From contig NZ_JARWAC010000002.1 of the NCBI RefSeq assembly GCF_029846175.1, positions 186,001 through 250,000 on the forward strand: a stretch of DNA of 64,000 nt, in the 5' to 3' direction. The stretch is from Sphaerisporangium sp. TRM90804 (GTDB taxonomy: Bacteria; Actinomycetota; Actinomycetes; Streptosporangiales; Streptosporangiaceae). Made by a program: the position numbers and the translations under genes. Below, in pieces: positions 41,551 through 51,262 of the stretch. Each line of letters begins with the position of its first letter. Position 1 is the first letter of the stretch. The notes below the pieces were generated by a model. That model saw only the letters and a list, made by a program, of their open reading frames with translations, was not told the DNA's origin and searched no databases.

Positions 41551-44500
41551 TCAGCTCGTGACCAGCCGCAGGACGTCCTCGGCGGGCATGGCGCGGCCAC
41601 GGGCGAAGGCCCGGGCGAAGTCCTCGTCCCCGAGGGCCCGCCGCACGGCTTCGGTGATCCGCACCTGGTCGAAGCCGGTGACCTCCTCGACGCCCCGCAC
41701 CCGCGCCGACGCGCCCAGCAGCGCCGCCGCCGCCTCGGCGTCCCCCTCGCGCGCCACGAGACCGGCGAAGGCGATGAGCACTCCCCCGAACACCACGGCG
41801 TCGGGGCCGTCTCGGGTGAGCCGCACCGCCTCGGCGTGCGCGGCCCGGGCGGCCCCCAGGTCGCCCTCCTGCTCGGCGAGCAGCCCCACGGACGCGTACA
41901 CCAGGCCGCGGAAGTAGCCGGGAAAGAGCAGGGGTTCGGCCGACACCAGCCTCAGGGCCTCCTCGTAGTCGCGCCCGGCGGCCCGCATCCTTCCGCGCTC
42001 GCGGGCCAGGTCGCCGCGCACGGTCAGCACGCCGGCCTCCCCCACCCGGTCGCCGGTGCCCCGGCAGATCTCCAGCGCCTCGGCGACGACGCCCTCCGCC
42101 CGCGCGTGCTCGCCCGAAGCGTTCAACGCCACAGCCAGCCGGGTGCGCAGGTGCGAGGTGTCCTCGACGGCGCCGATCCCGTCGATCATCGAGAGCGCCT
42201 CCTCGACGACCGCCACCGTCGCCGCGTTGTCCCCGTGCAGGAAGCTGACCTCTGCCAGCGTGCCCATCGCCGACCCGGTGCCCCAGCGGTCCCCCAGCGC
42301 GCGGAAGCGGTCGAGCGACTCGCGTACGTCGGCCTCGCCCTCCGGTACGCGCCCGGAGTTGAAGTGCGCGTGCGACCGGACGAGGTACGCGCACGCCGAC
42401 ACCCACGGGTCGGGGTCGTCCAGCAGCTCGGTCATGTCAGGCAGCGGGCCGGAGGGCGACAGGAACAGCAGCAGCACCGGCTCGGCGAGCGAGACGATGG
42501 GATGCCAGGGCCGCGGGACGTGCTCCCTGGCGATGCGGGTGCTGCGCTCCAGCGCCCCCCTGGCCTCCTCCCAGTCATTGGTGCCGCCCGCGGTGAGGAT
42601 GCCGCGGACCGCCAAGGCCAGGGCCAGCCGCGCGGGATCGTCGCCGGCCGGGAGCGCCACGGCCTCCGCGGCCCGCTGGGCGCCCTCGGCGCGGCGGCCG
42701 GCCAGGAACCAGTACCAGCCGAGCGCGCCGACCAGGCGTTGCGCGAGGTCGGCGTCCCCCGTCTCGACCGACCACCGCAGGGCCGTGGTCGTGTTGTCGT
42801 GCTCGGCCGAAAGGGCGGCGATCCACTTCACCTGGTCGGCGCGGCGAAGCTCCGGCTCGGCGGCCTCGGCCGCCCCGGTGAAGTACCGGGCGTGCGCCCG
42901 GCGCACGCGGTGCTGCTCGCCGGACTCGGCGAGGCGTTCGGCGGCGTACGCGCGGATGGTCTCCAGCATCCGGTAGCGCTCGTTCTCCCAGATCACGAGC
43001 GACTTGTCGACCAGCTTGGCCAGGACGTCGAAGACGTCCTCCCTGCGCAGCCCGTCGCCGCGGCACACCGTCTCGACGGCGTCGAGCGTCGCGCCCCCGG
43101 CGAAGGCGGCCAGCCTGCGCGCGAGCGTGCGCTCGCGGTCGTCCAGCAGGCTCCAGCTCCACTCCACGACCGCGCGCAGCGTCTGGTGCCGCGGCAGCGC
43201 CGTGCGGCTCCCGCCGGTGAGCAGCCGGAAGCGGTCGTCCAGGCGCTCGGCGATCTGGCCCGCCGACAGCGTGCGCAGCCGGGCGGCGGCCAGCTCGATG
43301 GCCAGCGGCATGCCGTCGAGCTCCGCGCAGATGCGCGCCACCGCCTCGGCGTCGCCGTCCACGACGTAACCGGGACGCGCGGCGGCGGCGCGGTCGGCGA
43401 ACAGGCTCCGCGCGTGGTCGGGGTCGAGCGGCTGCACGGGCCACAGCACCTCGCCGGTGATGCCGAGCGGCTCGCGACTCGTGGCCAGGACCCGCACCGA
43501 GGGACATTCGGCCAGGATGCGGTCGGCGAGCCGGGCGACGGCGTCCAGGAGGTGCTCGCAGTTGTCCAGGATGACGAGCTGCGAGCGGGCGGCCAGCCCG
43601 GCCACCAGGCGGTCGGTGAGGTCGGCGGGCTCCGGCGCCGGCGGGCCCGAGCGCACGGGGCCGCGGCCGGTGTCGCGCATGCCGAGCGCGGCGAGCACCG
43701 CCCGGGGCACGTCCTCGGGATCACGCACCGGGGCCAGCTCGACGATCCACACGCCGTCAGGTGTGCGGGCTTCCAGCGCCTCCCCCGACTCGACCGCCAG
43801 CCGGGTCTTGCCCGCGCCGCCCGGGCCGAGCAGGGTGACCAGCCGGTGGGCGTCCAGCAGCGACCGCGCGCGCTCGACGTCCCGCTCGCGGCCGACGAAG
43901 CTGGTCAGCCGGGCGCGCAGGTTGCCCCTGCGCGTCCCCCGGCCGGCCGGGGCGAGCCCGCCGCCCTCGGGCGGCCCGGCCTCGCGCGCGGGCACGGCCC
44001 GCCTGACAGCGGCCGCCGCCGGGACCTCGCCGCCGGGCGGCGCCTCGGCGGGGCGGCCGTCGTCAGGCGGCGCCGTGCGGCGCAGGAGGGAGAGGTGCAA
44101 GGCGGCCAGCTCGGGCGAGGGGTCGGTGCCGAGCTCGTCGGCGAAGGCGGCGCGGGCCGCCTGGTAGGCGGCGAGCGCCTCGACCCTGCGGCCCGACTCG
44201 AACAAGGCGCGCATGAACTGGCCGTGCAGGCGCTCGCGCAGCGGATGGGCGGCGATCAGCGGCGGCAGCTCGCGTGCGACCTCGGCGTGCCGGCCCAGCA
44301 GGAGGTCGGCGTCGATGCGGTTCTCGGCCGCGCCGAGCCGCAGCTCGTCGAGCCGGGCGATCTCCGGCTCCGCGACCTCCTCGCCCCGCAGCTCGGCCAG
44401 GGCCGGGCCGCGCCACAGCGCCAGCGCGGTCCGCAAGGTGGCCGCGGCCTCGCCGGCGTCCCCGCGCTCCAGGGCCGCACGGCCGTCGGCGGCGAGGCGG

Positions 44501-44826
44501 GCGAAACGGTGGGCGTCCACCTGATCGGGGGATATGGCCAGCCGGTAACCGGCGGCCTCGGCGGCGACCAGTTCCCGTCCCAGGGTGCCCCGCAGCCGGG
44601 AGACCAGCGCCTGCAGGGCGTTGCCCACCCCGCCCGGCGGGGCGCTGCCCCACACGCCGGCGACGAGGGTGTCCACCGGCACCGCCCGGCCCGGCGTGAG
44701 CAGCAGCAATGACAACAGCACGCGCAGCCGCCTGCCGCTGATGTCCAGACGGCGCCCGTCGTGCTCGGCCTCCAACGGGCCCAGCACGGCGAAGCTCACG
44801 CTGCTCTGCGACTTCCCCCCGGCCAT
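41551..44826 (-). CDS. AfsR/SARP-type transcriptional regulator with NB-ARC and TPR domains
   Basis: The product has 1091 residues. A trans_reg_C winged helix (about 10–95, FAVLGPLEAEHDGRRLDI then RGTLGRELVAAEAAGYRL) is followed by a bacterial transcriptional activator domain (about 100–250, VDAHRFARLAADG to LGTDPSPELAALH). Next is an NTPase with Walker A LLGPGGAGKTRLA and VILDNCEHLLDAVA, then a long C-terminal alpha-helical TPR region from about 700. Such AfsR-like proteins activate transcription in response to ATP state or a bound signal. Targets are unknown; the neighbouring ABC exporter is a fair candidate. The intergenic region upstream carries overlapping palindromes. Confidence 0.92.
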   Translation of the reverse strand: MAGGKSQSSVSFAVLGPLEAEHDGRRLDISGRRLRVLLSLLLLTPGRAVPVDTLVAGVWGSAPPGGVGNALQALVSRLRGTLGRELVAAEAAGYRLAISPDQVDAHRFARLAADGRAALERGDAGEAAATLRTALALWRGPALAELRGEEVAEPEIARLDELRLGAAENRIDADLLLGRHAEVARELPPLIAAHPLRERLHGQFMRALFESGRRVEALAAYQAARAAFADELGTDPSPELAALHLSLLRRTAPPDDGRPAEAPPGGEVPAAAAVRRAVPAREAGPPEGGGLAPAGRGTRRGNLRARLTSFVGRERDVERARSLLDAHRLVTLLGPGGAGKTRLAVESGEALEARTPDGVWIVELAPVRDPEDVPRAVLAALGMRDTGRGPVRSGPPAPEPADLTDRLVAGLAARSQLVILDNCEHLLDAVARLADRILAECPSVRVLATSREPLGITGEVLWPVQPLDPDHARSLFADRAAAARPGYVVDGDAEAVARICAELDGMPLAIELAAARLRTLSAGQIAERLDDRFRLLTGGSRTALPRHQTLRAVVEWSWSLLDDRERTLARRLAAFAGGATLDAVETVCRGDGLRREDVFDVLAKLVDKSLVIWENERYRMLETIRAYAAERLAESGEQHRVRRAHARYFTGAAEAAEPELRRADQVKWIAALSAEHDNTTTALRWSVETGDADLAQRLVGALGWYWFLAGRRAEGAQRAAEAVALPAGDDPARLALALAVRGILTAGGTNDWEEARGALERSTRIAREHVPRPWHPIVSLAEPVLLLFLSPSGPLPDMTELLDDPDPWVSACAYLVRSHAHFNSGRVPEGEADVRESLDRFRALGDRWGTGSAMGTLAEVSFLHGDNAATVAVVEEALSMIDGIGAVEDTSHLRTRLAVALNASGEHARAEGVVAEALEICRGTGDRVGEAGVLTVRGDLARERGRMRAAGRDYEEALRLVSAEPLLFPGYFRGLVYASVGLLAEQEGDLGAARAAHAEAVRLTRDGPDAVVFGGVLIAFAGLVAREGDAEAAAALLGASARVRGVEEVTGFDQVRITEAVRRALGDEDFARAFARGRAMPAEDVLRLVTS

Positions 44827-44853
44827 GTCTTGATTGTGGCTGATCGGGACGGT

Positions 44854-44880
44854 GAGCGCAGGCGCTCATCGCGCGATGAG
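44854..44880. promoter_or_regulatory. Overlapping palindromes between SARP and PEBP genes
   Basis: GAGCGC-AG-GCGCTC (44854–44867) overlaps the perfect 16-bp palindrome CTCATCGCGCGATGAG (44865–44880). They lie 28–54 bases upstream of the SARP start and 39 bases upstream of the divergent PEBP gene, so one protein could control both. Confidence 0.5.
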
Positions 44881-44918
44881 GTCGGCGCACCCTCCAGTTC
44901 CGCGTAGCATCAGCGGGC

Positions 44919-45497
44919 ATGGGGCAGCGGAGGAAGTCCGTGCCCGTCGTGCGGACGGGACGCGAGGTGCGCACCGTCGTCGCCGCGGTGCTGGCCGTGG
45001 CGGCCTCGGCGGGCTGTGGCATCGTGGGCGTCGACTCTCCCACCGACAGGCCGCTGGACGCCTTGAGCGTCTCCAGCCCGCGATTCCGGGACGAGGCGAC
45101 TCTGCCCGCCGACTACTCCTGCCAGGGGCAGGTCGGCAACCCGCCGTTGCGCTGGTCCGGCGTTCCGCAGCGGGAGACCAAGTCGATCGCCCTGGTGGTC
45201 GACGCCAACAACGCCCAAGGAGCGGCGGAGGTGCACTGGGTGCTGTTCAACATCGACCCGCGCACCACCGAGCTCGCCCAGAACAGCGTGCCCAGAGGCG
45301 CGATCCAGGGAATGACGTCCAGCGGCAAGGTCGGCTACTCGCCCCCATGCCAGCCCGATGACACGTATCGTTTCAGTGTCTACGCGCTGGATACGAAGCT
45401 CGACCTCAAAGAAGGCGCCGATCTCCGCTCCACGATGGAGAAGATCGCGGAGCGCACGATCGCCAGGGGCCGCCTGTCGGCGGCCCACATAGAGTGA
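44919..45497 (+). CDS. YbhB/YbcL family Raf kinase inhibitor-like (PEBP) protein, likely lipoprotein
   Basis: The product has 192 residues. A basic N-terminus and hydrophobic segment end at AASAGC with C33 as possible lipidated cysteine, although serine at −3 makes this a weak lipobox. The PEBP domain follows with FRDEATLPADYSCQG, NPPLRWSGVP, VVDANNAQGAAEVHWVLFNID and YSPPCQPDDTYRFSVYALD. Bacterial PEBP proteins are small ligand-binding proteins; the ligand is unknown. In mycobacteria similar lipoproteins are LppC-like. Divergent from the SARP regulator. Confidence 0.88.
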   Translation: MGQRRKSVPVVRTGREVRTVVAAVLAVAASAGCGIVGVDSPTDRPLDALSVSSPRFRDEATLPADYSCQGQVGNPPLRWSGVPQRETKSIALVVDANNAQGAAEVHWVLFNIDPRTTELAQNSVPRGAIQGMTSSGKVGYSPPCQPDDTYRFSVYALDTKLDLKEGADLRSTMEKIAERTIARGRLSAAHIE

Positions 45498-45679
45498 CAT
45501 GCTGGGCACTACTCGTAGTCATGAATACCGAACTTCTCGTAGGGTGTGACAACGGTCATAGTGGTCGGACACAATCAGATGCAATCTCCGAGCGCAGGTG
45601 AGCAACGGGGGAAGGTCGCGTCGATGGCCGCGCGATCTCACCAGCGCCACTGGAAGGCCATGGCCATGAGGGTGGTGCA

Positions 45680-47719
45680 ATGATCGCGGTCATTTTCGGC
45701 CTCGTCGCCGTCGTGCTGCTCGTGCTTGTGGTCGTGGCACTCGGCATGCGATCGATGAACCGTCGTGAGAGCAACCTCCCGCCCGAGCGGCTGCGCAAGA
45801 TGGCCGAGCAGGCGGAGACCCCCGACCCCAAGCGTCCGGGACAACGCCCCGCCGAGGAGACGTTCTTCGAGAGCTTCCCCGAGGGCTTCGACGCCTTCCA
45901 GGAGCCCGAGCGGGCCACCGCGCGCCTGCGTCCCGGCAACGGCAAGCCCGGCAACCGTCCCGCCGGCCGGCCCGGCGGCCGTTCGGCGCCCCGGGGCAAG
46001 CAGCCCGCCTCCTCCCGCGGCCGCCGCGGCGTCGACGAGTGGGGCGACGCCGACGACTACGACGACGACTACTGGACCCGCGTGCGCGCCGACGACGGCG
46101 CCTTCGGCGGCACCATCGCGGCCCGCGTCGGCGCCAGCCGCCCCGACGTCGCCTCCCCGAGCGCCTACCCCGCCTCGCCCACGCCGCCCAAGCCCCCCGC
46201 CCCCAAGGCGAGGGACGAGGCCGCCTCCGAGGCCACCACCGTCCAGGCGCCCCTGCCCAACCGAGCCGCCGGCCTCGCCGAGCCGGCTCGCGAGGCCGCC
46301 CCGCCCGCCGCCGAGCGCACCGTGACGTTCCCGGCCCCGGTGCCGCAGACCCCGGCCGCCGCACCGCCGACCGACGTGCTCGGCGCCATGGGCGCCCCCC
46401 AGTCGCCGCCGCGTCCCCGCAGGCCCGCACGCCCCGACCCCGCCGACCCGCTGGGCGTCGGCGACGCCGCCGCGCGTCCCAAGCCCAGGCGGCGCGGCGA
46501 CGCGGGCGGCGACCCCGGGCGCCCCGCGCCCGGCCGCGGGGGCGACCCCCGGCGCGCCGACACGCGGCGCACCTCCCCGCCCAGGGGCGTTCCCTCCGCC
46601 GGGCCGTCCGCCACCCGCGCCGACTCCGGCACCCCGCCGAACGGCACGCGGGGCGAGGCCGGGCGCACCGATCCCAGCCGCACCGCCACCGGCCCGTTCG
46701 CGGCCGGCCGGCCCGCGGAGCCGCCGTCCAGGGAGACCGCCGACCCGCTGGCGGGCACCCCGCTGTCGTCCTCCACCCGCATACGGCCGGGCGTCCCCCG
46801 GTCCGGCGACCCGCTGGCCGCCCCGCGCGGCCCGGCGTCCCGGGCGGACGACCCGCTGTCCACCGCCCCGAGGCCGGCCACGCCCTCCGCGCCCGACCTC
46901 CTGTCGAGCGGCCCTCTTCCCGGCGGCCGCGCCGCCCGCGGGCCGGTGTCGCAGAACCCGCTGTCCACCGGGCCGCTGAGCACCTCCGGCCCCGCCGAGA
47001 CGAACCGCCCGAGCTCCTTCGACCCCGTCCGCCCGTCGTCCGGCTCCTTCGAGTCGCCGCGCGCGGCGGGCACCGGGCCGTCGCAGGGCTCCGGTTCCTA
47101 CGGCCGCGGCGGCGACCCGCTGGCCCCGGCCTCAGGCGGCCCCGGCGAGCAGTCGTGGCCGGCACGGCCCGCCTACCCGGCGGCCGGCACGTACGACATC
47201 CTCGACGGGCCCGGCGCCTCGCCGTCCGGCTCCAACGAGACCTGGAAGTCCTCCGACTACCAGCTCCCGGCGTACGGCGCCCGCCCCGACGGCTACACCG
47301 CGCCCGCCGCCCCGGCGGCTCCGTCCGCGCCCTCGTACGAGGTGAGCGCGGGCTGGGCGACCATCGACGACGGCGACTCCGTGACCGGGCCCACCCCGTC
47401 CCCCGGGCTCCCGGCCGGCCCGCCGCGCGGCGCGTCCGGCTACGAGCCCCCGGCGCAGCGCGACCGCTCCGGCACGGGCCGGGGCGCCGCCGGTTCCGAC
47501 CAGGGCTACGGCCCCGAGCCCGGGCGTCCCCCGGCCGCGGAGGGCGAGCCCGGCCAGTGGCCGCAGCCGCCGCAGAACGCCGGCGGAAGCTGGCCGTCCT
47601 ACGCCGAGCTGTACGGCCAGACCGGCTCCACCGCGGCCGACCCGCGCGGGGAGACGTCCCGCTCACGCGGCGGGCACCGGCGTTCCGCCGAGCCCGATTA
47701 TCCCGACTATTACCGCTAA
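45680..47719 (+). CDS. Membrane-anchored, largely disordered hypothetical protein
   Basis: The product has 679 residues. It starts with one membrane helix (IAVIFGLVAVVLLVLVVVAL, about 2–21) and a basic stop-transfer stretch, then a charged segment (SNLPPERLRKMAEQAE, then EETFFESFPEGFDAF). The remaining 600 residues are rich in Pro, Ala, Gly, Arg, Ser and Asp with no clear fold. The motif ADPLGVG/DPL recurs (SGDPLAA, ADDPLST, GGDPLAP). By charge the tail is probably cytoplasmic. I do not recognise a named family. GAGGGTGGTGCA precedes the ATG. Confidence 0.7.
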   Translation: MIAVIFGLVAVVLLVLVVVALGMRSMNRRESNLPPERLRKMAEQAETPDPKRPGQRPAEETFFESFPEGFDAFQEPERATARLRPGNGKPGNRPAGRPGGRSAPRGKQPASSRGRRGVDEWGDADDYDDDYWTRVRADDGAFGGTIAARVGASRPDVASPSAYPASPTPPKPPAPKARDEAASEATTVQAPLPNRAAGLAEPAREAAPPAAERTVTFPAPVPQTPAAAPPTDVLGAMGAPQSPPRPRRPARPDPADPLGVGDAAARPKPRRRGDAGGDPGRPAPGRGGDPRRADTRRTSPPRGVPSAGPSATRADSGTPPNGTRGEAGRTDPSRTATGPFAAGRPAEPPSRETADPLAGTPLSSSTRIRPGVPRSGDPLAAPRGPASRADDPLSTAPRPATPSAPDLLSSGPLPGGRAARGPVSQNPLSTGPLSTSGPAETNRPSSFDPVRPSSGSFESPRAAGTGPSQGSGSYGRGGDPLAPASGGPGEQSWPARPAYPAAGTYDILDGPGASPSGSNETWKSSDYQLPAYGARPDGYTAPAAPAAPSAPSYEVSAGWATIDDGDSVTGPTPSPGLPAGPPRGASGYEPPAQRDRSGTGRGAAGSDQGYGPEPGRPPAAEGEPGQWPQPPQNAGGSWPSYAELYGQTGSTAADPRGETSRSRGGHRRSAEPDYPDYYR

Positions 47720-47800
47720 CCAGCACACCTTCCCCGCTCTTCCGTAAAACGCGGCGGTCAAAGCAGCAAGCGAACGGCCGTCGCGTCGTATGGTCGCCTC

Positions 47801-50071
47801 ATGACGGGGGACACCGACGGTAGTCGTACGAGCACGCAGCGCCTCACTCAGGTCCTTCGGCGCGATCTGCCCGCGTCGCTGGTCGTCTTCCTCGTAGCCG
47901 TCCCGCTGTCGCTCGGCATCGCCGTCAGCTCGGGGGCCCCGCTCGTCGCGGGCCTGATCGCCGCCGTGGTCGGCGGGCTGGTGGCCGGGCCGCTGGGCGG
48001 GTCGGCCGTCCAGGTCAGCGGGCCCGCGGCGGGCCTGGCGCTGGTGGTCATGGAGCTGGTGCACACCTACGGCTGGCGCGCCACCTGCATGATCACCCTC
48101 ATGGCGGGCGTTCTGCAGCTCGTGCTGGGCACGCTGCGGGTGGCCAGGGCGGCCCTGGCCGTCTCCCCGGCGGTGGTGCACGGCATGCTGGCCGGGGTGG
48201 GCGTGGTGATCGCGCTCGCCCAGCTGCACATCGTGCTCGGCGGCCAGCCGCAGCGGTCCGCGATCGAGAACCTCGCCGAGCTGCCCCAGCAGATCATCGA
48301 CAACCACAGCCACGCGGTGGCCGTCGGGGTGCTGACCATCGCGGTGCTGGTGCTGTGGCCGCGCCTCCCCCGGGTGAACGCGGTCCCCGCCCCGCTGGCG
48401 GCGCTGGTGATCGCCGCGCTCACCGCCGCGTTCTTCGGGTGGGACGTCGCGCGCGCCGACCTGTCCAAGGGGTTCTCCGACTGGGCGACGCCGATCCTGC
48501 CGTCCGGCGACTGGCACGGCATCGCGGGCGCCGTCCTGCTGGTCGCGCTGCTGGCCGGCGTGGAGTCGCTGCTGTGCTCGGTGGCGGCCGACCGCATGCA
48601 CCAGGGGCCGCGCGCCGACCTCGACCGCGAGTTGACCGGCCAGGGGCTGGCCAACATCGTCTCCGGGGCCCTGGGCGGCCTGCCCATCGCCGGGGTCATC
48701 GTCCGGACGACCGCCAACGTGCGGGCGGGCGCGCGCAGCCGGTGGTCCACCACCCTGCACGGCCTGTGGGTGCTGCTGTTCGCGGTCTGCCTGAGCTGGA
48801 CGGTCATGCTGATCCCGATGGAGGCGCTGGCGGCCCTGCTGGTGTTCATCGGCGTCCGCATGGTCAACCTCGGCACCATGCGCGGCCTGCACAGCCAGGG
48901 CGAGCTGCAGATCTACGTGCTTACCATGGGCGGGGTCGTGCTGATCGGGCTGGCCGAGGGGGTGCTGATCGGCCTGGGTCTCGGGGTGCTGGTCGCGCTT
49001 CGCCGGCTGACCCGGGTGTCGGTGCAGGTGCGGCTGGAGCCGGACGACCGCTGGCACGTCGTGGTCACCGGCTCGCTCACCTTCGTGGGCGTGCCGCACC
49101 TGACCGAGAACCTGCGGGCCATCCCCGCCGGCACCCGCGTCGACCTCGACCTCAACGTCGACTTCATGGACAACGCCGCGTTCGAGGCGCTGCACGGCTG
49201 GCGCCTGGACCACGAGCGCACCGGCGGCACCATCGTCATCGACGAGATCCACGACGAGTGGTACACCTCGGCCAGCAAGGGCACCCGGGCCTCCTCGGCG
49301 AAGACGCCGCCCCGGGCGCCGGATCGCTGGTGGCTGCCCAGGGCGTACCGCCGCAGGGGGCTGCTCGCGGGCGTCTCCGACGGGCGTCCGGAGGCCGAGG
49401 GGGCCCGGCACGACAGCGCGGAGGCCGGGCGCGACCGCGGCGGCGTGCCCGACCTGCTGGCGGGCGCCGGCGACTTCCAGCGGCGCACGGCTCCCCTGGT
49501 ACGGCCGATCCTCACCCGCATGGCCCGCACGCAGGATCCGTCCCACCTGTTCATCACCTGCGCCGACTCCCGCGTGGTGCCCAGCCTGATCACCGCCAGC
49601 GGCCCGGGCGACCTGTTCACGGTGCGCAACGTGGGCAACCTCGTGCCCAGGTACGAGCGCGCGGCCAGCGACTCCGTGGCGGCGGCGATCGAGTACGCCA
49701 CCACCGCGCTGAGCGTGAGGTCCATCACGGTGTGCGGCCACTCGGGCTGCGGGGCGATGGCGGCCGTGCTGAGCGCCGGGGAGAAGACGACGGGGCTGCA
49801 CAGCCTGGAGCGCTGGCTCAGGCACGGCGACCACACGCTGGCGCGCTACATCCTGTCCGAGGGCGACGGCGAGGACGGCGGCCCGCTCGACCGGCTCTGC
49901 CGCACCAACGTCGTCCAGCAGCTCGACAACCTGCGCACCTACCCCTCGGTGCTGCGCATGGAGAACGAGGGGCGGCTCCAGCTCGTGGGCCTGTACTTCG
50001 ACATCGCCGCCACCCGCGTCCACGTGCTCGACCGCGGCTCCTTCACCCCCGTCCCGGCCCGCCCGGTCTGA
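47801..50071 (+). CDS. Bifunctional SulP anion transporter–beta-carbonic anhydrase
   Basis: The product has 756 residues. The SulP transporter (about 20–410) has GLIAAVVGGLVAGPLGGSAVQVSGPAAG and later helices, followed by a STAS domain (about 425–495), a linker, and a beta-carbonic anhydrase domain (about 545–750). Zinc ligands C587 (CADSR, with D589 and R591), H647 and C650 (GHSGC) are all present. It likely imports bicarbonate or sulfate-like anions coupled to CO2/HCO3− interconversion at the membrane. Fusions of this type are known in actinobacteria and other bacteria; the anion is inferred. Starts ATG at 47801. Confidence 0.94.
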   Translation: MTGDTDGSRTSTQRLTQVLRRDLPASLVVFLVAVPLSLGIAVSSGAPLVAGLIAAVVGGLVAGPLGGSAVQVSGPAAGLALVVMELVHTYGWRATCMITLMAGVLQLVLGTLRVARAALAVSPAVVHGMLAGVGVVIALAQLHIVLGGQPQRSAIENLAELPQQIIDNHSHAVAVGVLTIAVLVLWPRLPRVNAVPAPLAALVIAALTAAFFGWDVARADLSKGFSDWATPILPSGDWHGIAGAVLLVALLAGVESLLCSVAADRMHQGPRADLDRELTGQGLANIVSGALGGLPIAGVIVRTTANVRAGARSRWSTTLHGLWVLLFAVCLSWTVMLIPMEALAALLVFIGVRMVNLGTMRGLHSQGELQIYVLTMGGVVLIGLAEGVLIGLGLGVLVALRRLTRVSVQVRLEPDDRWHVVVTGSLTFVGVPHLTENLRAIPAGTRVDLDLNVDFMDNAAFEALHGWRLDHERTGGTIVIDEIHDEWYTSASKGTRASSAKTPPRAPDRWWLPRAYRRRGLLAGVSDGRPEAEGARHDSAEAGRDRGGVPDLLAGAGDFQRRTAPLVRPILTRMARTQDPSHLFITCADSRVVPSLITASGPGDLFTVRNVGNLVPRYERAASDSVAAAIEYATTALSVRSITVCGHSGCGAMAAVLSAGEKTTGLHSLERWLRHGDHTLARYILSEGDGEDGGPLDRLCRTNVVQQLDNLRTYPSVLRMENEGRLQLVGLYFDIAATRVHVLDRGSFTPVPARPV

Positions 50072-50162
50072 GCCGCCCCCGTCCCGCGTAGTCCGCTGTG
50101 GGCTGATCCGCCGCCGGTGAAACGGCTGGGCGCGGCGAGGGCGCCCGTCCAGAGTGGTCGGC

Positions 50163-51176
50163 ATGAGAACTCTCGTGATCGGTGGTTCGGTGTTCCTCGG
50201 CCACGCCATCGTCGAGGAGGCCCTGCGCAGGGGCCACGAGGTGACGACGTTCAACCGGGGGCGGTCCGCGGCGGACGTCCCCGGGGTGTCCCCCGTGCGC
50301 GGCGACCGGGAGGACCCCGCGGCGGTCGAGGCGCTGGCGTCGGGCGGTGAGTGGGACGCCGTGGTGGACGTATGCGGATACACCCCGAGCGTGGTGGCGC
50401 TGTCGGCGCGGGCGCTGTCGGGACGGGCCGCCACCTACGCGTTCGTCTCCACGCTGAACGCGCTGTCGGGCTGGCCGGCGGCGCGGGTCGACGAGACCGC
50501 GCCGCTGCAGGAGTGCTCCCCGGACGCCGGGCCGGGCGACGGCGACTACGGCGTGCTGAAGGCGGGGTGCGAGCGGGCGGTGGAGGCCTACTTCGACGGC
50601 GCCGCCCTGATGATCCAGCCGGGGCTCATCCTCGGCCCCCGCGAGAACGTCGGCCGGCTGCCCGCCTGGCTGCGGCGGGCGGCGCGTGGTGGCCGCATGC
50701 TCGCGCCGGGCGACCCCGGCCGGCCGATGCAGCTCATCGACGCCCGCGACATCGCGGCCTTCACGCTCGACCACGCCGAGAAGGGCACCTCCGACCGGTT
50801 CATCACCACCGGCCCGGCGGGCAACACCACCTACGGCGACTGGCTGGCCGAGTGCGTCGCGGTCACCGGCGCGGGCGCGGAGCCGGTGTGGGTGGACGAC
50901 CGGTTCCTGCTCGACCGCGAGGTGGAACCGTGGAGCGAGCTGCCCCTGTGGACTCCCGCCGACCCGGAGTCCGCCGCGGTGTGGGACGTCCCGACCGGCA
51001 AGGCCGCCGCGGCGGGCCTGCGGTGCCGCCCGGTCGCCGAGACCGTCCGGGACACCTGGGCGTGGCTCAGGGACGAGGACGTCGAGGCCCTGGAGGCCCG
51101 CCTGCCCTCGTGGCGGCGGCACGGCATCGAGCCCGCCAAGGAGGCGCGGATCCTCGCCGCGTGGGACGCCCGCTGA
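50163..51176 (+). CDS. NAD-dependent epimerase/reductase family protein (atypical SDR)
   Basis: The product has 337 residues. It has a Rossmann start MRTLVIGGSVFLGHAI, with GGxxFLG replacing the classical TGxxGxxG, then TTFNRGR and DVCGYTPSVV. YGVLKAGCE supplies the YxxxK active-site pair and is followed by IQPGLILGP. This is the extended/atypical SDR layout of mRNA-binding CSP41-like or sugar-nucleotide reductase proteins. Substrate unknown. ATG at 50163 is chosen, since homology starts at MRTLV; an in-frame ATG at 50154 is possible. Confidence 0.88.
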   Translation: MRTLVIGGSVFLGHAIVEEALRRGHEVTTFNRGRSAADVPGVSPVRGDREDPAAVEALASGGEWDAVVDVCGYTPSVVALSARALSGRAATYAFVSTLNALSGWPAARVDETAPLQECSPDAGPGDGDYGVLKAGCERAVEAYFDGAALMIQPGLILGPRENVGRLPAWLRRAARGGRMLAPGDPGRPMQLIDARDIAAFTLDHAEKGTSDRFITTGPAGNTTYGDWLAECVAVTGAGAEPVWVDDRFLLDREVEPWSELPLWTPADPESAAVWDVPTGKAAAAGLRCRPVAETVRDTWAWLRDEDVEALEARLPSWRRHGIEPAKEARILAAWDAR

Positions 51177-51262
51177 CCCGCGGCGTCCCGGCATGAGCCA
51201 CACGAGCACACTTTGGGCGATACACGCGCTAAAGAGGAGGCGGGGGTGTTAGCGTCGGCGCC

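Noticed and set aside
41368-44712. Very long open frame on the plus strand opposite the SARP-type regulator
   Set aside because: It is the mirror of a high-GC coding gene. Its product is Gln/Arg/Ala/Gly-rich without any family pattern, while the minus strand encodes an intact AfsR-like protein.
39673-44826. Drr-like ABC exporter plus SARP regulator considered as part of an antibiotic cluster
   Set aside because: No PKS, NRPS, terpene, RiPP or tailoring genes flank them; neighbours are PH-domain and PEBP proteins.
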